A stretch of 64,000 bases of DNA from Actinoplanes derwentensis (GTDB taxonomy: Bacteria > Actinomycetota > Actinomycetes > Mycobacteriales > Micromonosporaceae). The translations under genes were made by a program, and so were the position numbers. Location of the stretch: positions 7,712,001-7,776,000 of the forward strand of contig NZ_LT629758.1 in assembly GCF_900104725.1 (NCBI RefSeq), given 5' to 3'. Under the pieces are notes generated by a model. The model searched no databases and was not told the origin of the DNA. It saw only the letters and a program-made list of their open reading frames with translations. Numbering within the stretch: the stretch's first letter is position 1; each line of letters starts with the position of its first letter. Of the stretch, positions 23,903 to 32,160 are shown piece after piece.

Positions 23903-24949
23903 TTGACCATCGTCATCGACGACATCGTGACGCCCGCCGAGCTGACGGGCTACGTGCGTGAGGTTCCCGCCCCGCGCAATCTGCTGCTGGAACGGTTCCT
24001 GCCGGTCCGGCTGGAGCGCAACATCAAGGCCCGGATCACCCAGATCAAGGCCACCAACAGGGCCGCGAAGTTCCGCAACTGGGACACTCCCGCCCCGCAG
24101 GGACGCAGGGACTCCTTCTCCAGCAGGGAACTCAGGTTCCCGCCGATCAGCCAGAAGCTGTCGGTAGGCGAGCAGGAGGAACTCGAACTGGAGATGGCCC
24201 GCACCGGCGGCGACAACCGCTCGGCGCTGGTCGACCAGATCTACGACGACGTGGACACCAACGTCAGCGCGATCTGGAATCGTTTCGAGCTGGCCCGTGG
24301 TGACGTGTTCGAGGACGGGGTCTTCACGATCCGGGAGAACGGTCTCGTCCTCGAGGCAGACTTCGGTCTGGACCCGCTGCACAAGGTCGCCCCGCTCATC
24401 GCGTGGGACAACCCGGAGACAGCGACACCGCTGTCGGACATGCGGCCGTGGATCCAGCGGTACGTCAACTCCACCGGTGAACGGCCCGGCTACATGGTCG
24501 TGTCCGAGTCGACCGTCGGCCACATGCAGATGTCCAAAGAGGTCCGCCAGGCCGCGGCCGGCGCCGGGCAGATCCCGTCGTACGTCACCGACGAGACCCT
24601 GGCACAGCTCATGCGCGTGCACCGATACCCGCAGATCGTGCCGTACGACTGCCTGCTCGACGTCGACGACGTCACCACCCGCACGATCGCCGAAGGCAAG
24701 GCGATCTTCCTGCCCGCCGAACCGGAGAGCCTCGGTTACACCGCGATCGGTATCACCGCCGAGGCGCTGATGCTCACCCGCGGCGCGAACCCGTCGCTGA
24801 TCTTCGCCGAGACACCCGGCCTGGCCGGTGTGGTGACTCTCGAAGGCGACCCGCCGCGGCGCCACACGAAGGTGAGCGCGGTCGGCATGCCGATGCTCAC
24901 CGACATCCGGCGGCTCATGGTCGCCACGACGTGGACCCCGACCCCGTAA
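23903..24949 (+). CDS. Major capsid protein (lambda gpE-like)
   Basis: 348 aa from TTG 23903. The gpE-like pattern is clear: TPAELTGYVREVPAPRNLLL at the N-terminus (an arm rather than a cleaved delta domain), ISQKLSVGEQEELELEMART with an acidic helix, NVSAIWNRFELARGDVFEDG, and the C-terminal GYTAIGITAEALMLTRGANP with VVTLEGDPPRRHTKVSAVGM. No capsid maturation protease is fused or adjacent, unlike HK97. It forms the icosahedral shell. Confidence 0.9.
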   Translation: MTIVIDDIVTPAELTGYVREVPAPRNLLLERFLPVRLERNIKARITQIKATNRAAKFRNWDTPAPQGRRDSFSSRELRFPPISQKLSVGEQEELELEMARTGGDNRSALVDQIYDDVDTNVSAIWNRFELARGDVFEDGVFTIRENGLVLEADFGLDPLHKVAPLIAWDNPETATPLSDMRPWIQRYVNSTGERPGYMVVSESTVGHMQMSKEVRQAAAGAGQIPSYVTDETLAQLMRVHRYPQIVPYDCLLDVDDVTTRTIAEGKAIFLPAEPESLGYTAIGITAEALMLTRGANPSLIFAETPGLAGVVTLEGDPPRRHTKVSAVGMPMLTDIRRLMVATTWTPTP

Positions 24950-24966
24950 GGAGCCGTGAGCAGCAG

Positions 24967-25332
24967 ATGAGCAGCATTCCCGAACTGGCCCACACCGTTC
25001 ACGTCGGCGGACGCGCCTATGCGGCGGGCACGATCCCGCCGGTGGCGATCGCCCGGCAGATCCTCAACCGGGCGGCGTGGGACGGCGGCGAGCTGCCGGA
25101 CCTCGACGACGCCGAGGACACCGAACACACCGCAGGTCCGGCCGATCCGCACGTCCTGGTGTCGGCCGGGTTCGGCGACAACGCCATCCCGAAGCAAGGC
25201 GATCCGGCGTTCGAGGGCCCGCGCACCGACGGTCTGCCGACCGACGGCGGTCCCGGCCGGGCCGCCACACCCCTCCCGGCCGCCGAGACGGCGGCGCGGC
25301 CGAAGCGGACCCGGCGCACCACCACCCCGTAA
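24967..25332 (+). CDS. Small head protein, acidic with Pro/Ala-rich tail
   Basis: 121 aa from ATG 24967. The N-terminal 40 residues are ordered-looking (VHVGGRAYAAGTIPPVAIAR), followed by an acidic low-complexity stretch (DLDDAEDTEHTAG) and a basic end (ARPKRTRRTTTP). It directly follows the capsid gene, where head-tail connector or head-completion proteins start. The family is not recognised. Confidence 0.65.
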   Translation: MSSIPELAHTVHVGGRAYAAGTIPPVAIARQILNRAAWDGGELPDLDDAEDTEHTAGPADPHVLVSAGFGDNAIPKQGDPAFEGPRTDGLPTDGGPGRAATPLPAAETAARPKRTRRTTTP

Positions 25333-25410
25333 GCCGGCGGGCCGAAGCCGGTGAACCCGCATCGCCGGGTGCCGGTCTCGGTCCGCCCCCGTCTCCGGAG
25401 GCACGCACGT

Positions 25411-25758
25411 ATGGCCGACGACCCGGCCGAGGAACGCACGGTCGTCTACCTCGGCAACCACGATCCGATCGAGGTCGTCGCCGACCTCGACGACCAGAGC
25501 ACGACGATCCGGCGCAGCACGCCAGGCCCGGCCAAGACCTACACCCGATGCGTGCTGCCGCCAGGCCTGGGACTGCTGGCCGCCGCCCGCGACATCACCA
25601 ACCTGGCCGGCGGTGTCTGGGTCTCGCACTCCGACGCCGAACATCCGGCGTGGGTGGCCGCGTCCGGGCCGCTCGGCTCGGACCTGGCCGCGCTGCTGGG
25701 CGCCCACTGGAGCATCGAGATCCGCGCCGTCGACCTCGACCACACGCCGGGAGGTTGA
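25411..25758 (+). CDS. Hypothetical head or connector protein
   Basis: 115 aa; ATG 25411 chosen because GGAGG lies ten bases upstream (25396-25400), whereas the frame extends upstream with no signal. Mostly beta strand with a Trp-rich C-terminal half (NLAGGVWVSHSDAEHPAWVA, ALLGAHWSIEIRAVD). No known motif. It lies inside the capsid-to-connector run, so a virion role is likely. Confidence 0.6.
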   Translation: MADDPAEERTVVYLGNHDPIEVVADLDDQSTTIRRSTPGPAKTYTRCVLPPGLGLLAAARDITNLAGGVWVSHSDAEHPAWVAASGPLGSDLAALLGAHWSIEIRAVDLDHTPGG

Positions 25759-25761
25759 TCG

Positions 25762-26151
25762 GTGTTGCACAACGCCGGCCGCGACTGGGCGGCCAGCAGC
25801 ATGTTCGACCGCAGCCCGGCCCGGGCGGCCACCGCCGACTACATCGCGGTGTCGGCCAGCACCGTGCCACCGGCCGCCGGTGACACCACCCTGGCCGGGG
25901 AGATCGCCACGGCCGGGCTCGGCCGCAGGCAGGCCACCTGGGCGCACACGGCCGGAGCCGCCACCAGCACGCTGACCGCGACGTTCGTCGCCACCGCAGC
26001 CGACGCGCTCCCGGTGACGCTCGCGAAAGCCGCGGTGCTCAACGCGGCGGCCGGGGGCGTCATGCCGTTCAGCGAGGTGCTGTCGGCACCGGCGCCCCTG
26101 AACCTCGTCAACGACGCCGTGACGATCACCGTGACGGTGACGCACGCCTAA
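25762..26151 (+). CDS. Beta-rich phage structural protein
   Basis: 129 aa from GTG 25762, four bases after the previous stop. The sequence ADYIAVSAS then PPAAGDTTLAGEIATAGLGR, TWAHTAGAATSTLTATF, and AVLNAAAGGVMPFSEVL with an alternating strand end (DAVTITVTVTHA) is a common pattern for short virion proteins made of one beta-sandwich domain. It may decorate head or tail. The exact role is not known. Confidence 0.65.
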   Translation: MLHNAGRDWAASSMFDRSPARAATADYIAVSASTVPPAAGDTTLAGEIATAGLGRRQATWAHTAGAATSTLTATFVATAADALPVTLAKAAVLNAAAGGVMPFSEVLSAPAPLNLVNDAVTITVTVTHA

Positions 26152-26181
26152 CCGCGGCGCGAGCGGAAGGAGCCCGCCGAC

Positions 26182-27276
26182 GTGGCCGACTCCCTGTTCA
26201 CCGCCGGCGTCGACGAGCCCGACGCCGACTACAGCGACGGCATCGCCAACGGCATCGCCGTCACCGTCCACTTCCCCCTGACCGCCGGCACGATCACCCA
26301 CGTCCGGTTCCGGGCTCCGGCCAACGTGACCGCCGGGGTCCATCAGGCCGCGGTCTGGGAGATCACCGGCCCAGACACGAACCCGTCCGGCATCCGGCTC
26401 ACCGACGTGCTGACATTCGAGTCGCTGCAGCCCGCCGCCTGGAACCTCCTCGAAATCCCCGGCGGCCTGCCCGTGGCCCGGGGCGGGCCCGGCGGCAAGG
26501 CCTACCGGGTGATCGTCTACTCCTCGCTCGGCCGGTACACCGCCCGCGGCGGCTACTTCGCCGCCCTCGGCGGGAAGACCTCACCGGGCGGGTACGTACA
26601 CGCGCCCCACAGCGGCGACGATCCGGTGGGGCTCGGCGCGCTGGCGCAGGGCACCTACGGGTACGTGCCGGCCGGGATCTATGTGGCCGACACGTTCGGC
26701 GCCGCCAGCTACTACGTCGACGTGGTCTTCGAACCCGCCGCCACACCACCGATACTCACCGGCGTCGCGGCGGCGATCACCGTGACCGACGCCGTCGCCG
26801 CGGCCGCCGCCTATACCCGCACCCTCGCGGCGACAACCACGCTCACCGGCACGACGGTTCCCGCGCTGGCCCTGGCACGAGGCGGCAGCGCAGCGCTGGT
26901 GCTGACCGACAGCGTGACGGCAGCGAACGCCACCAGCGGACGGACCGCCACCGAAGCGGTCATCCTCGGCAGCGCGGCCGGACGGTCGCTCTCCCACGCG
27001 CGGGTAGCCGCCGGGACGCTCACGCTCGGTGGCGGCGCCCGCGCGACGGTGTTCCGCAGCGCCGCGGCCGCCGAGACTCTGACGCTGTCCGCGGCCGCGT
27101 CCCGCAGCGGCCACATGCTGGCCCGCACCGCAGCCGTCGGCCATCAACTCACCGCGCAGGCCCAGGCGAGCGTGCCCACGCCGGTACCGGCGGTGCCGCA
27201 CACGCACCACGTGACCATGACCGTGGCCGTGCCCGGCCGTATCACCTTCACCGCCGGACCCGGCGTGACCGCATGA
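26182..27276 (+). CDS. DUF4082-type phage surface protein with repeats
   Basis: 364 aa. Residues ~1-190 read as a DUF4082-like sandwich: SLFTAGVDEPDADYSDG, VTVHFPLTAGTITHVRFRAP, GVHQAAVWEITGPD, YRVIVYSSLGRYTARGGYFA. The remainder is Ala/Thr-rich, made of imperfect ~28-residue repeats (LTGTTVPALALARGGSAA; LTLGGGARATVFRSAAAA; LTLSAAASRSGHM) with little charge. DUF4082 domains occur in surface and glycan-binding proteins. A decoration protein or virion-attached fibre is likely. Confidence 0.65.
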   Translation: MADSLFTAGVDEPDADYSDGIANGIAVTVHFPLTAGTITHVRFRAPANVTAGVHQAAVWEITGPDTNPSGIRLTDVLTFESLQPAAWNLLEIPGGLPVARGGPGGKAYRVIVYSSLGRYTARGGYFAALGGKTSPGGYVHAPHSGDDPVGLGALAQGTYGYVPAGIYVADTFGAASYYVDVVFEPAATPPILTGVAAAITVTDAVAAAAAYTRTLAATTTLTGTTVPALALARGGSAALVLTDSVTAANATSGRTATEAVILGSAAGRSLSHARVAAGTLTLGGGARATVFRSAAAAETLTLSAAASRSGHMLARTAAVGHQLTAQAQASVPTPVPAVPHTHHVTMTVAVPGRITFTAGPGVTA

Positions 27277-27292
27277 ACGGGGGTGGCGGCAG

Positions 27293-27985
27293 TTGAGTGC
27301 CGTTGTCGACGTCGGAGACGCGTTCACGCTCACGTTCACCTCCCTGCCCGGCGCGGTGGTGTATGTCGACTGGCTCGACCCCGACCTCACCCCCGTGATC
27401 AACCAGGAACTCGTGCCTGCCAGCCCAGCCGGGAGCAACACCTACCCGCGCACGTTCACCGCGCCCCGGCCCGGCATGTGGACCGCCCGGTTCCTGACCG
27501 CCGGTGCCACCGACGACTACCACGTGCGCGTGGTGTCCACCATCGGGCAGCCGCCGCCACTGGCCGCGGTCGGAGACGTGGTCGCCCAGTACGGTCCCCT
27601 GTCCGACGACGAGGCCACCCTGACCCGCTATCTACTGCGGGCGGCATCGGCGATGCTGCGCCAGCAGGTGCCGAACCTGGACCCGATGGTCACCGACGGC
27701 CGACTGAACCCGAACGTGGTGGCGCTGGCCCCCACCAACATGACCTTGCGGGTGCTGCGCAACCCCGACGGGCTGCGCGCGGAGACCACGGGCCCGTTCA
27801 GCCGGACCTTCGACGTGTCGGCCGCGGCCGGTCTGCTGGTGGTCACCCCGGTCGACCTGGCCAACGTGACACCCGGCGCCGCCGCGGCGACGAGTTCCGG
27901 GTGGGCGCCGCCGTCGACGATCCGGGTCACACCGGGCATGGCCCCGCCGCCGCACTGGAACAGGGGACGTAGTGGCTGGCACTGA
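27293..27985 (+). CDS. Head-tail connector (Gp15/Gp19-like adaptor)
   Basis: 230 aa from TTG 27293. The N-terminal ~80 residues form an Ig-like beta domain. Residues ~85-165 carry the adaptor helix bundle: VVAQYGPLSDDEATLTRYLL, RAASAMLRQQVPNLD, and VVALAPTNMTLRVLRNPDGL-RAETTGPFSRTFD. Adaptor rings sit under the portal. Fusion with an Ig-like domain at the N-terminus is a variation. The next gene overlaps its end by 14 bp. Confidence 0.75.
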   Translation: MSAVVDVGDAFTLTFTSLPGAVVYVDWLDPDLTPVINQELVPASPAGSNTYPRTFTAPRPGMWTARFLTAGATDDYHVRVVSTIGQPPPLAAVGDVVAQYGPLSDDEATLTRYLLRAASAMLRQQVPNLDPMVTDGRLNPNVVALAPTNMTLRVLRNPDGLRAETTGPFSRTFDVSAAAGLLVVTPVDLANVTPGAAAATSSGWAPPSTIRVTPGMAPPPHWNRGRSGWH

Positions 27986-28292
27986 GACCGTCACCGTGAT
28001 CCGCCCGCCCGGCAAAGACCCCTTCGGCGACCCGCTGCCCGACGGCGAGCAACGCTTCGACGTGCCGGGCTGCCGGTTCGCGCCCGGACCGTCGCGGGAG
28101 ACCGGCAACAGCAGCGGCGCCGTGCAGTCCGACGGCACCGTCTACGCCCGCCGCGGCACCGCCCAGATACCCAACGGCATCGCGGCCACCGACCTGGTCC
28201 AGGTCCGCGGCATCGTCTACACAGTGGTCGGCCACCCCCAGGACTGGGGTCGCGCCGGAACCGTGATCGTCCTGCGCCGCTACACCGGCTGA
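27972..28292 (+). CDS. Head-tail stopper/completion protein
   Basis: 106 aa from GTG 27972 within the 3' end of the adaptor gene. Beta-barrel pattern ETVTVIRPPGKDPFGD then CRFAPGPSRETGNSS, YARRGTAQIPNG, DLVQVRGIVYTVVGHPQDW and TVIVLRRYTG. Length and order (adaptor, stopper, tail completion, terminator, tail tube) fit the head-tail stopper that closes the head after packaging. Confidence 0.75.
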   Translation: MAGTETVTVIRPPGKDPFGDPLPDGEQRFDVPGCRFAPGPSRETGNSSGAVQSDGTVYARRGTAQIPNGIAATDLVQVRGIVYTVVGHPQDWGRAGTVIVLRRYTG

Positions 28293-28314
28293 ATCCTCGA
28301 GGGAGCTGAACCGG

Positions 28315-28923
28315 ATGGCACGACGCCGGCGCCGCAAACCGTACCGCGGCCCCACCCTGCTGACCGACCTCCGAAAGACGTACTACTGGGGCCGCAACCT
28401 CAAGATCCAGTTCGAGTTGCGGCGCGGAGCGATGCGCAGGCTCGCGCTCAGCGACGAACTGCGCGACGCCTGCCGGGCGGTGATCGTCGGACAGGCGCTG
28501 CCGTACGCGATCCGGGTCAGTCCCCGCGACCGGGTCAACGACGGTGACGGCACACTTCCGTACGTCGCGTCATGGCGCGTCGCCGAGGGCACGGACGTCT
28601 TCGTCGGCATGCGCCGCACCACGGTCAAGCTGATCAACGTCGCGCCGCACGCCGCCGCGGTGGAGTGGATCAACCCGGACACCGGCCGTGGTCACGGCTA
28701 TCACGTGCTCGGCCGGACCCTGGCCCACCTGGACGGCCAGACGGGCACCGAAATCCGTGGCACCCCGCAACGCCCCGCGTGGAAGGCCGCCCAACACCCC
28801 CGCGGCCCTGGCGGACGGTTCGTCGCGAAGACACCCACCGCCACAACCGCCGACCCGGCCGGGGGAGACGCCGCCGCGGTCGGCAACGCCGTCTACGACG
28901 CCCTCCGGCGCCGCCGCCGCTGA
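28315..28923 (+). CDS. Tail completion / head-tail joining protein
   Basis: 202 aa with a very basic opening (MARRRRRKPYRGPTLL). The HK97 gp10-like core includes FELRRGAMRRLALSDELRDA, DDGTLPYVASWRVAEGTDVF-like strand-turns and VAPHAAAVEWINPDTGRGHG. A linker rich in Thr/Pro/Ala precedes an Arg-rich tail (YDALRRRRR). These proteins join tail to head. Operon order supports it. Confidence 0.7.
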   Translation: MARRRRRKPYRGPTLLTDLRKTYYWGRNLKIQFELRRGAMRRLALSDELRDACRAVIVGQALPYAIRVSPRDRVNDGDGTLPYVASWRVAEGTDVFVGMRRTTVKLINVAPHAAAVEWINPDTGRGHGYHVLGRTLAHLDGQTGTEIRGTPQRPAWKAAQHPRGPGGRFVAKTPTATTADPAGGDAAAVGNAVYDALRRRRR

Positions 28924-28964
28924 CCACCGCCTATCGGGCAGCACGCGGAAGGGCGGTGAGGCGT

Positions 28965-29348
28965 ATGCCGCGCGGGTTCGCGCACATCGAGCGGACCCTG
29001 GCCGGGCTGCTCGTGCCTCGCTTCTTCGCCGGTGACGCCTCCCGGGTCGGCTCACAGACCCCCGCGGATCTGGACGACAGGCTCCCGTTCGCACAGGTGA
29101 GCAAGACCTCCGGCGGCCGGACCGCGGTCGATGACAACCCGGTCGTCGACGTCGATGTCTTCGCACTGCTGGACACCACCGCCTGGGAACTCGCGTCGGC
29201 GATCTGCGACTTCCTGCTCACCAAACCGTTCCCGCTCGACACCGTCTACTGCCCGGACGGGCCCCGGGAACTGCCCTGGCGCGCCGACGGAGCGATCCGC
29301 AGGTACGGCGCCACCTACTTCACCAGCTTGCGCCGCGTGCAGCTGTAA
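28965..29348 (+). CDS. Tail terminator protein
   Basis: 127 aa from ATG 28965; a GTG nine bases upstream is possible. Pattern MPRGFAHIERTLAGLLVPRF, LPFAQVSKTSGGRTAVDDNP, VVDVDVFALLDTTAWELASA and CDFLLTKPFPLDTVY matches the small alpha/beta tail terminators, which cap the tail tube at the head end. The next gene is the tube protein. Confidence 0.7.
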   Translation: MPRGFAHIERTLAGLLVPRFFAGDASRVGSQTPADLDDRLPFAQVSKTSGGRTAVDDNPVVDVDVFALLDTTAWELASAICDFLLTKPFPLDTVYCPDGPRELPWRADGAIRRYGATYFTSLRRVQL

Positions 29349-29473
29349 CCGGCACATGCCCGCGCGCTGCCCGATCTTCCGCTCGGCCCGCTGGCCGGCG
29401 AAAAGGCCCACCCGCCCTTTCACCGCCCCGCGCGTCGGGGCTCACCCATGCCTCGACCCGGAGGGGACGAACC

Positions 29474-30139
29474 ATGTCTTACGAAGACCTTCGTAACAAG
29501 AAGAACCAACTGATCCGCAGGGCCAAAGACGGCAGCGTCTTCATCGCGCGGATGAACGTCCCGCTGATGGCCACGCTGACCGCCGGCCCGACCGCGTCGC
29601 TGCTCACCCTCGACCCCGACGACTGGATGGACCTCGGGCACATCAGCACCGAGGGCGCCACCTACGACCGGGAAACCGAGACCACCGAAACCCAGTCGTA
29701 CGGCAGCCGCGAATCCACCCGCACCGACGTCACCCGCGACGAGATCAGCCTCAACGTCACCGCCCAGGAGACGAAACTCCTGACGATCGGCCTGTCGACC
29801 GGGGCCGAACTCGACGCGATCAAAGCCGCGGCCGTCACCGGTGAGGTCCAGATCGCCAAGCCCTTCACCCCGCGGCTGCGGTTCTACCGCACCTTCGGAC
29901 TGTTCCTCGACCACGACGACAACGGCAGGGAGATCTACTTCGCCCGGCTGATGCCCCGCGCCCAGATCAGCGAGTTCGGCTCCCAGGGATACAACGAGGA
30001 CGAAAACGGCATCTCGTACCCGATGGTCTGGCGCGGCAAAGAGGACAGCTCCGTCGGATACAGCCACAAATGGCTGTGGGGCGGACCCGGCTGGCTCGCG
30101 CTTCTGTCCGACATGGGCATCCCCCAGAACACCGCCTGA
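29474..30139 (+). CDS. Major tail tube protein
   Basis: 221 aa, with GAGGGGACGAACC before the ATG. Typical tube sequence: MDLGHISTEGATYDRETETT, ETQSYGSRESTRTDVTRDEI, SLNVTAQETKLLTIGLSTG, then FYRTFGLFLDHDDNGREIYF and the C-terminal WLWGGPGWLALLSDMGIP. It is hexameric and defines tail length together with the tape measure. A cargo insertion follows before the tail chaperone genes. Confidence 0.88.
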   Translation: MSYEDLRNKKNQLIRRAKDGSVFIARMNVPLMATLTAGPTASLLTLDPDDWMDLGHISTEGATYDRETETTETQSYGSRESTRTDVTRDEISLNVTAQETKLLTIGLSTGAELDAIKAAAVTGEVQIAKPFTPRLRFYRTFGLFLDHDDNGREIYFARLMPRAQISEFGSQGYNEDENGISYPMVWRGKEDSSVGYSHKWLWGGPGWLALLSDMGIPQNTA

Positions 30140-30337
30140 TCTAGCTCCAGCGGAGGCTATACCGGCGGGAAGCACCCCTGCGAGGTCGCTGGCCGGCCAC
30201 CAAAGCGATGGCATGACTTATGTCTTCTCGCTTTAAGGGGTGGGGCTCGGACCTGCTTGCGCTAGGCAAGAGAGGAGCCTTTGATGGTTTGTCCAGCATG
30301 AACGCGGCGGACTTGCAGTTGAAGGCAGCGGACCCGT
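30140..30337. other. Gap after the tail tube gene
   Basis: No convincing gene. A plus-strand frame from ATG 30220 (74 aa) and a minus-strand frame 30141-30392 both overlap here, but neither has a ribosome site or protein-like sequence. The boundary of the cargo insertion probably lies here. Confidence 0.35.
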
Positions 30338-30368
30338 TGCTGGGATCCGAACAGTTCGGATCCCAGCA
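30338..30368. terminator. 15-bp perfect inverted repeat, likely terminator of small moron gene
   Basis: TGCTGGGATCCGAAC (30338-30352), one base, then GTTCGGATCCCAGCA (30354-30368). It lies 24 bases beyond the stop of the minus-strand 56-aa gene and would fold into a strong hairpin in its transcript. No T run follows. Confidence 0.65.
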
Positions 30369-30391
30369 GCATCGATGGCTGGTCCAGGCCA

Positions 30392-30562
30392 TCAGAGCAA
30401 GTCTGACCAGCCGTCCAAGGGGGAACCGAACAAGATGGCCATGACGGTCGGCATGGCAACTCGTCCGATCTTCAAGGCCACCCCACCGACCTTCTTCCAG
30501 TCGATCCTCCGGGCGTTCCCATCGTCACTGGGGTGCTCGGGAGTCTTGCTGTCGTTGCTCAT
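30392..30562 (-). CDS. Small 56-aa moron protein with membrane-like helix
   Basis: A short minus-strand gene. ATG 30562 is preceded by AGGTGA eight bases upstream. The first 24 residues are polar (MSNDSKTPEHPSDDGNARRI), followed by an amphipathic to hydrophobic stretch (VGGVALKIGRVAMPTVMAIL, residues ~26-45) and a short end SPLDGWSDLL. A strong hairpin follows and a palindromic operator-like site lies about 125 bp upstream, so it looks like a complete small transcription unit. A membrane-active toxin or exclusion peptide is possible; not recognised. Confidence 0.5.
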   Translation of the reverse strand: MSNDSKTPEHPSDDGNARRIDWKKVGGVALKIGRVAMPTVMAILFGSPLDGWSDLL

Positions 30563-31364
30563 CGAAAGTTCACCTATATGTTCAATAGAAATTGAGCATG
30601 GGTTCGGCTTACGGATCGCTTCACATGGGGCAGATCTGGATGCCGTAGGGACGCGAAGCGAGGATAAATCAGGGCTTTCGGAGGAATACGTGATTCACGT
30701 AAAAATGTTCTGACTAATTCTAAAGTGGCTGGTCACCGGGGTTCCTCGCCAGGTGAGCGCCACCGGACCGCAGTTGCGCTCGATCGCGGCGGCTGCGGCG
30801 AGCGAGACGGCAGGTCGAAAGAGAGTCCACTCGACCTCCTGCTGCCGCACGGGGTCTGGTACCTGCATTTCAGGGTTTTGTTCCTTTGGGAGAGCGCCTC
30901 GCCGAGACCTTGAAAAGCGGTGATGCGCCTTCGTTGGCGAGCAACATCTGGACTCATCGATTCATGTCACGGTCCTGGCCGCCCAAGCCTGATCGTCCTG
31001 CGCCTCAACCTCGCCCCAACCACCTGAAAAGCCGCTACAAACAGTCGGACGACCGTTACCCGAAATGGCTCAATCACCAGCGATCGGTCACTTCCTAGGC
31101 GGGAGTTTTTCAGATCTGGCCCCACTAGAGATCTACTGCGTCTCCGTCAGGCCTCTATGACTGGATGAAGCACCGACAATCCACTCGCGTAAGCCTCGAG
31201 TTCGTGACTGCGCGGCCAGGCATTTGCCCAGCACGTTCCAGAGCCCGGCGCGCCCAGGTCGCGCGGCTGCGGCGCCGCCGCAACGGCCGGCGCGGTGTAC
31301 CGGGTGGGTGCACCGCTCGGACTTCGCCTGCCACCCACCCCAACCATCGTGGAGGTCTTCTGCC
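30563..31364. other. 800-bp low-GC stretch without a clear gene
   Basis: AT-richer at 30563-30720, which also holds the 15-bp palindrome. Plus-strand frames at 30725-30913 and 30886-31098 and minus-strand frames at 30733-30957 and 31155-31658 were considered; none has a ribosome site or protein-like composition. AGATCT occurs twice near 31120. It probably includes the promoter of the small moron gene, and the upstream region of the 62-aa late gene. Confidence 0.4.
30687..30701. promoter_or_regulatory. Operator-like palindrome upstream of the small moron gene
   Basis: TACGTGA, one base, TCACGTA: perfect 7+1+7 inverted repeat in AT-rich DNA with promoter-like character, upstream of the minus-strand 56-aa gene. 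Likely a regulator site. Confidence 0.5.
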
Positions 31365-31553
31365 ATGCCCGCATCCGACGGCTTCCGGCCGCGCACGTTC
31401 ATCAAGGCCGGTCGCGGCAGCGAACCCGTCGAACGCCTCGTATCCACCCCCGCCGAGGAGGTCGACGCCCTGTTCGACGGCTTTGCCGAACCGGCGCCTC
31501 CGGCACCGAGAAAGGCTACCGGTGCCGGGGCAACCGCCGCGAAGGCCGACTAG
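31365..31553 (+). CDS. Small phage protein before the tail chaperone region
   Basis: 62 aa from ATG 31365, chosen for GTGGAGG at 31349-31355; a longer frame upstream overlaps non-coding-looking DNA. MPASDGFRPRTFIKAGRGSE, then an acidic helix (TPAEEVDALFDGFAE) and a Pro/Ala/Lys tail. Similar short proteins lie between tube and chaperone genes in actinophages and may be tail assembly factors; no firm family. Confidence 0.6.
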   Translation: MPASDGFRPRTFIKAGRGSEPVERLVSTPAEEVDALFDGFAEPAPPAPRKATGAGATAAKAD

Positions 31554-31632
31554 CAAACGGCCCTCGTGCGCGGCCGCCCAGGCATAGGGCCCGGACGCTC
31601 CCGGCTGACGGAGTTCGACTGTCATCCGGCTG

Positions 31633-32160
31633 CTATCCCAGGCCGAACAGTTCCTCAAGCAGCGCTTGGGACCTGATGGGCAGCGGCTCCTCCGGAAGGC
31701 ACCGCTCGCACAACTGCCGCGCGGCCCGCACTCCTGTCACGCCGACAATCGCTGCGAGGCTTCGGAGATCCATTTCGTCACAGGTGTGGGCGGAGAACGC
31801 TTTCAGCACGAATACGTGTTCCGGTATCCCGGTCATCACCCGGAGGCCGGGATGGTCGAACGCCTCCCGCAGGCCAGGAGCTTGCTCGCCGGAGACATAC
31901 CGGATCGCCTGTTCCGTCAACCACGATGGCGGCAAAGTCATCGCCACAGCCACATTGTCGGCTTCTTCAAGAACAACAGTGTGCGAAATGAAACTGGCAC
32001 CGACCCGCCGGGTCACACGCTGCGCGTCGTAGGCCAGGACCATCGTTGCGCCATCGACGACGAACAGGTCAGCGACCACATTGCGGCGTAGCAGCCGATC
32101 GCCAAGTGCACCGAAGGCCCGGTCTACAGCGGCTCGGACCTGTGAGCCGTCGCCGCTCAT
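31633..32160 (-). CDS. Nucleotidyltransferase-fold protein (AbiEii/DUF6036-like), catalytic DxD missing
   Basis: 175 aa. The order is VVADLFVVDGATMVLAYDAQ, RVTRRVGASF, then ADNVAVAMTLPPSWLTEQAI, GLRVMTGIPEHVFVLKAFSA and DEMDLRSLAAIVGV. This follows MNT/AbiEii-type nucleotidyltransferases, where the segment after the AYDAxRxT motif normally carries the metal-binding DxD. Here it reads RRVGAS. The protein may have lost transferase activity or act as antitoxin-like partner. The start overlaps the stop of the upstream gene in ATGA, so it is coupled. Confidence 0.65.
   Translation of the reverse strand: MSGDGSQVRAAVDRAFGALGDRLLRRNVVADLFVVDGATMVLAYDAQRVTRRVGASFISHTVVLEEADNVAVAMTLPPSWLTEQAIRYVSGEQAPGLREAFDHPGLRVMTGIPEHVFVLKAFSAHTCDEMDLRSLAAIVGVTGVRAARQLCERCLPEEPLPIRSQALLEELFGLG

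Noticed and set aside
22043..24865. 940-aa minus-strand frame across scaffold, decoration and capsid genes
   Set aside because: Arg/Gly/Val low-complexity antisense of clear plus-strand phage genes; no ribosome site or domain.
24736..27441. Minus-strand frames of 535 and 286 aa opposite head genes
   Set aside because: Same GC-shadow pattern; the plus-strand genes have ribosome sites and recognisable folds.
30141..30444. 83-aa minus and 74-aa plus frames over the 15-bp inverted repeat
   Set aside because: Both run through a terminator-like hairpin and have no ribosome site; the 56-aa gene at 30392-30562 explains the hairpin.
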